Positions 1 through 4,934 of a stretch of 7,033 nucleotides of DNA are shown here, in pieces (the stretch's first letter is position 1; every line of letters starts with the position of its first letter). The translations under genes were made by a program, and so were the position numbers. Below the pieces are notes generated by a model. It searched no databases. It was not told the origin of the DNA and saw only the letters and a program-made list of their open reading frames with translations. Source of the stretch: Synergistaceae bacterium (GTDB lineage Bacteria; Synergistota; Synergistia; Synergistales; Synergistaceae); contig JAUNNW010000072.1 of assembly GCA_030531285.1 (NCBI GenBank), positions 1 to 7,033 on the forward strand. The letters run 5' to 3'.

Positions 1-36
1 TTACCCAATAAAAATCAGTTTCGCGCAAAAAACATA

Positions 37-66
37 TTTACATTTGGTATATTTTGGCTGTAAAAT
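37..66 (+). promoter_or_regulatory. Likely sigma-70 type promoter of the glutamate dehydrogenase gene
   Basis: A -35 box TTTACA (37-42) and a -10 box TAAAAT (61-66), each one base from consensus, are separated by 18 bp. Transcription would start near 73 and leave a leader of about 50 nt before the ATG at 124. The leader shows no obvious riboswitch or attenuator. The call rests on consensus matching only. Confidence 0.6.
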
Positions 67-123
67 GTTTTATCACAAAATTTCGGCTGGCTTTAGAAGC
101 GCTTAGCACAGAGGTGAATACAA

Positions 124-1401
124 ATGGCAAAATTTCAGAGACGTACTTCCAGCAACATACTTTTGAAAACTGCTCTCGAGAATTTCTACGATGCTGCAGA
201 AGAAATGAAACTCGACAAAGGACTTATAGAAGTCCTCTGCCGTCCCGAACGTGCCGTCAAGGTTGCGGTTCCTGTCCAGATGGACAATGGAACGGTAAAA
301 GTTTTTGACGGATACCGCGTACAGCATTCAACAGCTTGCGGACCGTCAAAAGGCGGCATACGCTTCCATCCATGCGTCGATCTTGACGAATGCGAAGCAC
401 TCGCAATGCTTATGACATGGAAATGTTCTCTTGCAGGGATTCCTTACGGCGGAGGCAAGGGCGGCATTTCAGTTGATCCCAATACTTTGTCAAAAAATGA
501 ACGCGAACGCATGACGCGCACTTTTGCGGCACGCATATCAAAAGTTATAGGAGAATGGGATGACATTCCGGCACCGGATGTTGCAACCGGCGGACAGGAA
601 ATGGTTTGGATTCTTGACACGGTATCCAAACTCCACGGACGCTTTGAGCCGGCAATGCTTACCGGCAAACCTGTATCCTACTGGGGCTCCGAAGGACGCA
701 CTTCGGCAACAGGTCTCGGCGTGTACACATGCGTAAAAGAGGTACTCGAAGCAGGCGGAGATACCTTTAAAGATTCAAAAATTATCATTCAGGGCTTCGG
801 CAACGTCGGCATGAATAATGCTCTCTTCCTTCACAATTCAGGGGCTAAGATTGTGGGAATAAGTGATATCACCGGCGGCTATTACTGCGAAAACGGCATA
901 GACGTACCCGCCGCTGTGCGTTACGCTCAGGAGAACAACAAACTTCTTGAAGGTTACGACCAGCTTGGACTTGTCAAAATGTCAAACGAAGACATCCTCA
1001 CGCAGGAATGTCTTGTACTCTGCCCCTGCGCACTCGAGGGTGTAATCAATGAAAACAATGCAAAGCTGATTAAAGCAAAATACATTGTCGAAGGCGCAAA
1101 CGGTCCCACAACGCCGGAAGCGGACAAAATACTCGACAAACGCGGTATTCACATTGTTCCCGACTTTCTTGCCAACAGCGGCGGCGTAATTGGCTCATAC
1201 TTTGAATGGGCACAGAACCTTGCCGGCTATTTCTGGACGGAAGATGAATACAACCAGCGTCTCATACAAATTATGGAAGCCAACTTCAAACGCGTGTTCA
1301 AATACGCCATCGCGCACAACACGACAATGCGCCGCGCCGCATTCTGCGTTGCGATTGAAAGAGTCGCCGATAATCTGAAGCTCAGAGGCTTTTTCCTCTA
1401 A
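124..1401 (+). CDS. gdhA: Glutamate dehydrogenase, hexameric Glu/Leu/Phe/Val dehydrogenase family
   Basis: Catalyses reversible oxidative deamination of glutamate to 2-oxoglutarate and ammonium in the cytoplasm. The 425 residues match the usual length of about 420. The substrate domain carries GPSKGGIRFHP (73-83), PYGGGKGG (107-114) and PAPDV (149-153). Lys76, Lys100, catalytic Lys112 and catalytic Asp152 have exactly the spacing of Lys89, Lys113, Lys125 and Asp165 in the Clostridium symbiosum enzyme. Ser358, in GVIGSYFEW, aligns with its Ser380, and Lys76 plus Ser358 indicate glutamate rather than leucine or phenylalanine. The Rossmann motif GFGNVG is at 224-229. NAD versus NADP preference cannot be read reliably. 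Odd local changes are PDVATGGQ where PDVNT is common, and CPCALEG (300-306) where PAALEN is common. The start is set by GAGGTGA (111-117), 6 nt upstream. It appears monocistronic, with its own promoter and terminator. Amino-acid fermentation is a plausible context. Confidence 0.95.
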   Translation: MAKFQRRTSSNILLKTALENFYDAAEEMKLDKGLIEVLCRPERAVKVAVPVQMDNGTVKVFDGYRVQHSTACGPSKGGIRFHPCVDLDECEALAMLMTWKCSLAGIPYGGGKGGISVDPNTLSKNERERMTRTFAARISKVIGEWDDIPAPDVATGGQEMVWILDTVSKLHGRFEPAMLTGKPVSYWGSEGRTSATGLGVYTCVKEVLEAGGDTFKDSKIIIQGFGNVGMNNALFLHNSGAKIVGISDITGGYYCENGIDVPAAVRYAQENNKLLEGYDQLGLVKMSNEDILTQECLVLCPCALEGVINENNAKLIKAKYIVEGANGPTTPEADKILDKRGIHIVPDFLANSGGVIGSYFEWAQNLAGYFWTEDEYNQRLIQIMEANFKRVFKYAIAHNTTMRRAAFCVAIERVADNLKLRGFFL

Positions 1402-1425
1402 ACTGCACAGTAATTGCATATTTTG

Positions 1426-1449
1426 GGAGGGCATCAGCCCTCCTTTTTT
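1426..1449 (+). terminator. Intrinsic terminator of the glutamate dehydrogenase gene
   Basis: A perfect 7-bp GC-rich stem (GGAGGGC at 1426-1432 with GCCCTCC at 1437-1443) closes a 4-nt loop and is followed by six T residues (1444-1449). It begins 24 nt after the stop codon. This is a textbook rho-independent terminator and separates the gene from the small ORF downstream. Confidence 0.93.
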
Positions 1450-1468
1450 CGTATTGCACTTTTTACGT

Positions 1469-1497
1469 TTGACAAAATCACACAAACATTGTAACAT
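1469..1497 (+). promoter_or_regulatory. Likely promoter of the 43-codon small gene
   Basis: A perfect -35 TTGACA (1469-1474) lies 17 bp upstream of a -10 TAACAT (1492-1497), which has two mismatches to TATAAT. It starts 20 bp after the gdh terminator, so the small gene would have its own transcript with a leader of about 60 nt. Confidence 0.65.
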
Positions 1498-1563
1498 CTC
1501 CCGTCAGTGCGCAATACATACCGTGTCTTCAGGGCAGGCAGTATATGAGAAAGGGGTGATTAA

Positions 1564-1695
1564 ATGAGCGACAAACTAGTGTACATCGACAGCAAAGCCT
1601 ACTGGAAAACACCGGAAGGACTTTTTATAGAAGCCGAAACAAAAGACGGCAGGCTTGTCGAAACAGCGTTCGTTATGCGCGTCACAAACAAATAA
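1564..1695 (+). CDS. Small protein of 43 residues, unknown family
   Basis: I do not recognise this protein. The reading frame begins MSDKLVYIDSK and ends FVMRVTNK before a TAA stop. The support is positional. A strong Shine-Dalgarno AGGGGTGA (1552-1559) lies 4 nt before the ATG, and a consensus-like promoter lies upstream. The gene sits between the gdh terminator and a convergent minus-strand region. The sequence is soluble-looking, with no signal peptide, membrane segment or cysteine. Alternating hydrophobic residues suggest three short beta strands: LVYID (5-9), LFIEAE (20-25) and LVETAFVMRV (31-40). An aromatic/glycine stretch, AYWKTPEG, lies between the first two. No terminator clearly oriented for this gene is visible, because the hairpin at 1732-1764 pairs better as minus-strand RNA. 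It could be a conserved small protein or a fragment of a longer ancestor; the good initiation signals favour the former. Confidence 0.7.
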   Translation: MSDKLVYIDSKAYWKTPEGLFIEAETKDGRLVETAFVMRVTNK

Positions 1696-1731
1696 GATTG
1701 CTGCTTAACGAACCCTGCACCTAAAATATAT

Positions 1732-1764
1732 AACAAAGCCCGCTCATCATAAGCGAACTTTGTT
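1732..1764 (-). terminator. Hairpin, probable minus-strand terminator (possibly bidirectional)
   Basis: Arms at 1732-1744 and 1752-1764 enclose a 7-nt loop. As plus-strand RNA the stem has two C-A mismatches (1739/1757 and 1740/1756). As minus-strand RNA these become G-U wobbles, giving a continuous 13-bp stem followed by a U-rich run (ATATATTTT). It therefore fits termination of leftward transcription from the methyltransferase/symporter-remnant side. It may also weakly block the convergent small gene. Confidence 0.6.
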
Positions 1765-1780
1765 CTCACCCTAAATTAAC

Positions 1781-1818
1781 GAGAAGAGGCAACCGCAAAT
1801 CCGCAGTTGCCCCTTCTC
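1781..1818 (-). terminator. Hairpin downstream of the symporter remnant, probable minus-strand terminator
   Basis: Arms at 1781-1793 and 1806-1818 form a 13-bp stem around a 12-nt loop. The single imperfection (A1787/C1812) is a mismatch in plus-strand RNA but a G-U wobble in minus-strand RNA. The tail after the minus-strand stem is GTTAATTTAG, only moderately U-rich. On the plus side the tail is TTTGGTTT. Its place about 30 nt past the remnant's stop codon suggests it was the terminator of the lost symporter gene and may now serve the methyltransferase gene. Confidence 0.6.
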
Positions 1819-1849
1819 TTTGGTTTAAGGAGACGTATGTCTTTAATTT

Positions 1850-1926
1850 CTAATTTTCAAACGCATCTGCTTCCGAAGAAGCGACTATAGCGGTTCCGAC
1901 AAGGTCGCCGAGGCAGTTCATTGTCG
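1850..1926 (-). pseudogene. C-terminal remnant of a dicarboxylate/amino-acid:cation symporter (DAACS/GltP-type)
   Basis: The minus frame encodes TMNCLGDLVGTAIVASSEAD and then ends AFEN before a TAG at 1850-1852. From memory of the family, this matches the final conserved segment of glutamate/aspartate and dicarboxylate symporters, where an archaeal GltPh-like protein reads NVTGDLTGTAIVAKTE. The asparagine and aspartate that help bind sodium there (N and D of NxxGD) are kept. The substrate-binding arginine four residues before that asparagine is not; the position is proline. Similarity stops at about 1927, exactly where the direct repeat begins. Only about 25 codons survive, with no start codon or ribosome site, and the frame runs without a break from the methyltransferase stop codon. 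The whole upstream symporter body is absent, so this is a gene relic. It lies next to gdhA-type metabolism, so a glutamate symporter is a reasonable but unproven guess for the lost gene. Confidence 0.7.
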
Positions 1927-1945
1927 CGGGCGTTTTGTTGTAATT
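1927..1945. repeat. Direct repeat copy 1, downstream of the methyltransferase gene
   Basis: CGGGCGTTTTGTTGTAATT matches 2664-2683 at 19 of 20 positions, with one deleted base (C2670 has no partner). It begins exactly where the symporter-like coding similarity ends and lies 9 nt past the methyltransferase stop codon. The two copies are in the same orientation, about 737 bp apart. Confidence 0.8.
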
Positions 1946-1954
1946 GCTCACTCT

Positions 1955-2710
1955 TTATTCTTCGGGCTTGACAGCAAGGAAACGTAGCCGGACGTAATCT
2001 ACGTACCATTTGCCGTTTTTGAAGAGCATTGGTTTACAGTAAGTCTCAACTTCGTCATAGAAGGCTTCTTTGTCAGCTTCTTCAAGACCTTCCGTATGGC
2101 TGTTGGCAAAAACCTTAAGCCAGTCTCGTAGTCCTTCGGTTCCAAGCTCTGTTGGTTTATCTATCCTGGCTATGTATTCAATCTTAAAGCCCTGCGCTTT
2201 AAGTATTTCGCTGAATTCGGCATATTCGCAGAATTTCCACGGATTTCTGGCTTTATAATCCAGTCTGCGTTTGGCAAGTGCGATTTTCATTCCTTCGCGC
2301 ACTATTCTGAGACAACCGTCCCCGCCGCATTCAGCAGCAAAACGTCCACCGGGTTTCAGAGCCTGCCACACCCTGCGCACAACAAGATATTTGTCGGGCA
2401 TCCAGTGCAGTGCTGCGTTGCTTATGACAGCCTCAAATTTCTTGCGGCTTTCAAATTCAACACCTTCTATAAGACGTGCGTCTATTCCGAGCTGTTTGGC
2501 AGCCTCAACCATTTCTGGGCTTGAATCAAGTCCGACTATTTCGCAGCCAGTATCAGCAAGTTCTTTTGCAAGAATTCCGGTTCCGCAGCCAAGGTCAAGG
2601 ATTCTTTCTCCAGGCTTCGGGGCAAGCAGTTCTATTACAGGTCTGCCGAATTCAATGATAAAACGGGCGCTTTTGTTGTAATTTTCAGGATTCCAGGTCT
2701 GGTTTGCCAT
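1955..2710 (-). CDS. Class I SAM-dependent methyltransferase (Methyltransf_11/Tam-like)
   Basis: A soluble 251-residue protein with a Rossmann methyltransferase core. Motif I ILDLGCGTG is at 37-45, and the acidic residue that binds the SAM ribose is Asp62 in GLDSSPEM. SNAALHWM (97-104) is motif IV-like and LKPGG (118-122) precedes strand 5. The NAALHW signature and overall layout resemble trans-aconitate 2-methyltransferase and many uncharacterised small-molecule methyltransferases. The substrate cannot be assigned. The C-terminal half (about 140-245) is the variable substrate-binding part. The start is fixed by GAGGTGA (complement of 2718-2724), 7 nt upstream. It is a single gene with no operon partner, transcribed convergently toward the small ORF. 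Its 5' end contains direct repeat copy 2, and copy 1 lies just beyond its stop, next to the symporter relic, which suggests it took part in a rearrangement or arrived at this site later. Confidence 0.9.
   Translation of the reverse strand: MANQTWNPENYNKSARFIIEFGRPVIELLAPKPGERILDLGCGTGILAKELADTGCEIVGLDSSPEMVEAAKQLGIDARLIEGVEFESRKKFEAVISNAALHWMPDKYLVVRRVWQALKPGGRFAAECGGDGCLRIVREGMKIALAKRRLDYKARNPWKFCEYAEFSEILKAQGFKIEYIARIDKPTELGTEGLRDWLKVFANSHTEGLEEADKEAFYDEVETYCKPMLFKNGKWYVDYVRLRFLAVKPEE
2664..2683. repeat. Direct repeat copy 2, inside the 5' end of the methyltransferase gene
   Basis: This 20-nt stretch encodes roughly codons 10-16 of the methyltransferase (NYNKSAR region) on the minus strand. 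It matches 1927-1945 with a single-base gap, and the frame is not preserved through the gap in copy 1. In copy 1 the first codons still read NYNK, then diverge to TPA. Confidence 0.8.
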
Positions 2711-2730
2711 CGTTAACTCACCTCGCTGAT

Positions 2731-2736
2731 ATTATA
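2731..2736 (-). promoter_or_regulatory. Perfect -10 box for the methyltransferase gene
   Basis: The minus strand reads TATAAT here. The best -35 candidates at 17-18 bp (TGCCTT or CTGCCT, complement of 2754-2760) are weak. Transcription would begin near 2724, giving a very short leader that starts at the Shine-Dalgarno. The weak -35 and short leader keep this tentative. It is back to back with the plus-strand promoter at 2798-2823. Confidence 0.4.
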
Positions 2737-2797
2737 AAACTTTTATCTCATAAAAGGCAGATCTAATTTTTATTTTCATAAAATTCACATATTCTGC

Positions 2798-2823
2798 TGC
2801 TATAATGTTTTTTAGGATATAAT
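2798..2823 (+). promoter_or_regulatory. Extended -10 promoter and a second TATAAT before the exported-protein gene
   Basis: TGCTATAAT (2798-2806) is a perfect extended -10 element. A second perfect TATAAT lies at 2818-2823. Neither has a good -35 at 16-18 bp; TTCACA at 2784-2789 is only 11 bp from the first box. The extended -10 can act without a -35, so the first box is the better candidate, with a start near 2813. The second would start near 2830. Confidence 0.5.
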
Positions 2824-2834
2824 AATTACAGGGC

Positions 2835-2848
2835 TGCAGTTCACTGCA
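2835..2848. promoter_or_regulatory. 14-bp palindrome, possible operator
   Basis: TGCAGT and ACTGCA form a perfect 6-bp inverted repeat separated by only 2 bp (TC), lying just after the -10 boxes and before the Shine-Dalgarno (2851-2857). The 2-nt spacer is too short for a stable RNA hairpin loop at full stem length, so a protein-binding site is more likely than a transcript structure. No regulator is identified. Confidence 0.3.
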
Positions 2849-2866
2849 TGAAAGGAGCACTCTACC

Positions 2867-3223
2867 ATGAAGAAGACCCTGCTGCTTGCTGCGACAATAT
2901 TTTTGTTTACGTTTTTTTCATCTTCAGCAGCTTTTGCACATCCGCCAAAAAATCTTGAGGCGGTATGGAATACATCTGCGCAGACACTTACGGTTAAAGC
3001 ATCCCACCTTGTCAACGACACTGCCAAGCATTATGTTTTAAGTATGGTGGTAATGAACAGCAAAGGAGAACAGATTGCCTTTAAACAGTATACAAAACAG
3101 TCTTCGGACAAGAGTTTCAGCGATTCCGTCACTCTGCTTAATGCCAAGCCGAACGACACTGTCAGAATCCGGCTGGTATGCAATATTATGGGTACAGCAG
3201 AAGAAAATATAACGCTGAAATAA
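2867..3223 (+). CDS. Small exported protein with superoxide-reductase-like features
   Basis: A 118-residue precursor. A clear signal peptide (MKK, then a hydrophobic core about 4-17) has a predicted cut after AFA at residue 24, leaving a mature protein of about 94 residues that starts HPPKN. I cannot name the family firmly. The mature part looks all-beta and follows the layout of the desulfoferrodoxin/neelaredoxin iron domain: ASHLVN (45-50) parallels its PHPM segment, KHYV (54-57) parallels KHYI, and CNIMG (105-109) parallels CNLHG. On that comparison His47, His55 and Cys105 are retained as candidate metal ligands, and His25 might replace the N-terminal histidine. The last histidine is Met108. 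The gap between the two central histidines is 8 residues instead of 6. It could be a redox or metal protein, or merely share the immunoglobulin-like fold. The start has AAAGGAG (2851-2857), 9 nt upstream. Single gene, ending in a shared bidirectional terminator. Confidence 0.85.
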   Translation: MKKTLLLAATIFLFTFFSSSAAFAHPPKNLEAVWNTSAQTLTVKASHLVNDTAKHYVLSMVVMNSKGEQIAFKQYTKQSSDKSFSDSVTLLNAKPNDTVRIRLVCNIMGTAEENITLK

Positions 3224-3251
3224 ATTCTTCTTATCAAATCACAAGTGCTAA

Positions 3252-3286
3252 TAAAAAATCTTCAGATTATATCTGAAGATTTTTTA
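3252..3286. terminator. Bidirectional intrinsic terminator between convergent genes
   Basis: A perfect 16-bp stem (3252-3267 with 3271-3286) closes a 3-nt loop. An A-run starts the left arm and a T-run ends the right arm, so both strands carry hairpin plus U-tract. It terminates the exported-protein gene (28 nt after its stop) and directly abuts the stop codon (3287-3289) of the RodZ-like gene, ending the leftward operon. Confidence 0.95.
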
Positions 3287-4237
3287 TTATTGCTTTGCAG
3301 TTTTTTGTTTTGTGAACGTAACCGCTCCGTCGCTCCAGTAATATCTGGAACGCCCTTCGCGGGAAGGATGCAGCGGTTTAAAGGCAGCTTCTCCAAAATA
3401 AACTTCTGTCCTGTTCGGATTTTCGTAACGGACACGCACGGGGACAGCTCCTTCGATTTTGAATTTCATGTTTTTGCCTTCGGTTATTTCTCCGTCATAA
3501 ATCACATTCTCACCTTGAGAAACCTTAATCTTTATTTTACCCTCTGCCGCTTTCACAATCAGTTCGTTTTTGGCAGGCAGCTGCGGCACCGCTCCGTAGT
3601 CTGCTTTAGGATGATCGCTGTTTTCAACCGTTCCCAAAGCTTCAGCCTCAAGCTCTTCCATAAATGCAGTTTCCTCAGCCTTAGCACGTTCTTCAGCTTG
3701 TTTTCTTGCCTTTTCTTCTGCCTTGCGCTGTAATTCTGCATCACCTTTTTTCTTCTGCTCAAGCACACGGGCTGTTCCTCCGTGGAGCTGATCTATCGCG
3801 TCTGTCTTAGCACCGGAAAGAGTCTCTCTAAAACCAAATACAAGCAGGGCTGCCAAAACAACGGCTATGCCTGAGACGACAATAAAAGGCCTGTTGTTTT
3901 CCTTAGTGTACTGTGTGTCCTGTATAAAATTTTTGTCCCTGTTCTTTCCGGAAGTCTCATCGGAAATTGCATCAGATATGTTTCCCGCACCTAACAGGAA
4001 CTGTTCGCAGTCTGTCCGCAAATCATCCGCTCCAATAGCATCACAGTATTCGTGAATAAAAATTTTGCGGTAAAAGCCGGAAGGCAGTAAATCAAATCTC
4101 CCATTTTCTATAGCTTTCAGATATTTAACGTTTATCTTGGTGTCCTCAAAAATCTTTTCGAGAGTAATACCAACGTCTATGCGGCGCTGCTTAAGCTGTT
4201 TCCCTATCTGTTCGGGAGAGGTGCATTCTCTATCCAT
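3287..4237 (-). CDS. RodZ-like membrane protein: cytoplasmic helix-turn-helix, one TM segment, external DUF4115-type domain
   Basis: A 316-residue bitopic protein. Residues about 8-82 form an XRE/HTH_25-type domain (EQIGKQLKQRRIDVGITLEKI, then YLKAIENGRFDLLPSGFYRKIFI), the form found in RodZ. A charged linker leads to a transmembrane helix at 118-136. Residues about 158-202 are a Lys/Glu/Ala-rich coiled coil. Residues about 223-295 are a beta-rich domain like the RodZ C-terminal DUF4115 (IKIKVSQGENVIYDGEI). In RodZ the HTH domain binds MreB rather than DNA and supports rod shape; whether this one does is inferred. The tail RYYWSDGAVTF is unassigned. The start overlaps the rpe stop by 8 nt and has GGAG 6 nt upstream (complement of 4244-4247), so translation is probably coupled. 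It is the last gene of the operon. Confidence 0.85.
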   Translation of the reverse strand: MDRECTSPEQIGKQLKQRRIDVGITLEKIFEDTKINVKYLKAIENGRFDLLPSGFYRKIFIHEYCDAIGADDLRTDCEQFLLGAGNISDAISDETSGKNRDKNFIQDTQYTKENNRPFIVVSGIAVVLAALLVFGFRETLSGAKTDAIDQLHGGTARVLEQKKKGDAELQRKAEEKARKQAEERAKAEETAFMEELEAEALGTVENSDHPKADYGAVPQLPAKNELIVKAAEGKIKIKVSQGENVIYDGEITEGKNMKFKIEGAVPVRVRYENPNRTEVYFGEAAFKPLHPSREGRSRYYWSDGAVTFTKQKTAKQ

Positions 4238-4934
4238 TGTTTTCTCCGCCTGCAGTTTTCATTTTACGCACGGTCTCTGCCGGATTTGGACTGCTGAAGA
4301 CAGCATTTCCCGCAACCGCTATATCGCAGCCGTGAGCGGCAGCTAATGCCGCATTTTCCGGTCCAAGTCCGCCATCCATCTCTATCAGATAATCATAGTT
4401 TCTTTCTTTTCTCAGTTCGGCAAGCTTGTGAACCTTTCCCAGCACTTCGGGAATAAATTTCTGCCCGCCGAAACCCGGATTGACAGACATAACAAGTACA
4501 ACGTCAGCAAGGTTCAAAACAGGTGAAATCAATTCCGCCGGTGTCGCCGGATTTATTGCTATCCCCGCCAGAACACCCTCAGCCTTTATACTCTGCAGCA
4601 CGCGATGCAAATGCGGAGTCGCTTCGGCATGCACCGTAAGCAGCGACGGTTTACCGGCAAGAAACATTGGAACAAAGTTTTCTGCAGGCTCAACCATAAT
4701 ATGAACGTCAATAAACGCATTAGGATATTTCTTACGCAGCGCTTTCAGCAGAAATGGTCCGTAAGAAAGATTCGGAACAAAGTGCCCGTCCATAATGTCC
4801 AAATGCAGCCAGTCAGCAGTATTCTCCAGCTTTGATATGCTGCTTTCAATATTTAGGATGTCTGCTGAAAGAAGAGAAGGCGCAACCAGCAGCTTTTCAC
4901 TGCTTTTCAGTTTTATTTGTAACGCTCCTGCCAT
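4230..4934 (-). CDS. rpe: Ribulose-phosphate 3-epimerase
   Basis: Interconverts D-ribulose 5-phosphate and D-xylulose 5-phosphate in the pentose phosphate pathway; a cytoplasmic TIM barrel using a divalent metal. The 234 residues contain all family motifs: APSLLSAD (18-25, Ser23), HLDIMDGHFVPN (44-55), DVHIMV (76-81), NPGFGGQ (152-158), MDGG (186-189) and the phosphate-binding end near AGNAVF (208-213). The expected metal and acid-base residues His44, Asp46, His78 and Asp187 are present, as are the methionines Met48, Met80 and Met149. It is slightly longer than the usual 215-225 because of an N-terminal lead of about 12 residues that overlaps the 3' end of the PASTA gene by 22 nt. The start is supported by GGTGGTGA (complement of 4941-4948), 6 nt upstream. 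In Firmicutes rpe also follows rsmB and the PASTA kinase gene, so the neighbourhood agrees. Confidence 0.96.
   Translation of the reverse strand: MAGALQIKLKSSEKLLVAPSLLSADILNIESSISKLENTADWLHLDIMDGHFVPNLSYGPFLLKALRKKYPNAFIDVHIMVEPAENFVPMFLAGKPSLLTVHAEATPHLHRVLQSIKAEGVLAGIAINPATPAELISPVLNLADVVLVMSVNPGFGGQKFIPEVLGKVHKLAELRKERNYDYLIEMDGGLGPENAALAAAHGCDIAVAGNAVFSSPNPAETVRKMKTAGGENNG

Noticed and set aside
54..308. An 84-codon plus-strand frame overlapping the gdh start
   Set aside because: It overlaps the well-supported gdh coding start in another frame and its initiation codon lies upstream of the predicted transcription start.
1696..1830. Possible CRISPR-like or integron-like repeats
   Set aside because: The two hairpins differ in sequence and there is no regularly spaced repeat series, integrase or att-like core; they read as terminators.
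1850..1954. A 34-residue readthrough extension of the methyltransferase, in frame after its TAA
   Set aside because: The frame is open after the stop, but the sequence is explained by a symporter relic joined by a repeat; no readthrough context was seen.
2271..2681. A 136-codon plus-strand open frame
   Set aside because: Antisense shadow of the methyltransferase gene, with no Shine-Dalgarno and no recognisable motif.
3245..3733. A 162-codon plus-strand frame after the exported-protein gene
   Set aside because: It crosses the strong bidirectional terminator and runs antisense to the RodZ-like gene; Phe/Ser/Cys-rich composition is typical of antisense to a Lys/Glu-rich coiled coil.
3287..4237. 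A DNA-binding transcription factor reading of the HTH protein
   Set aside because: The HTH is followed by a membrane helix, coiled coil and external beta domain, the RodZ layout, in which the HTH usually binds MreB.
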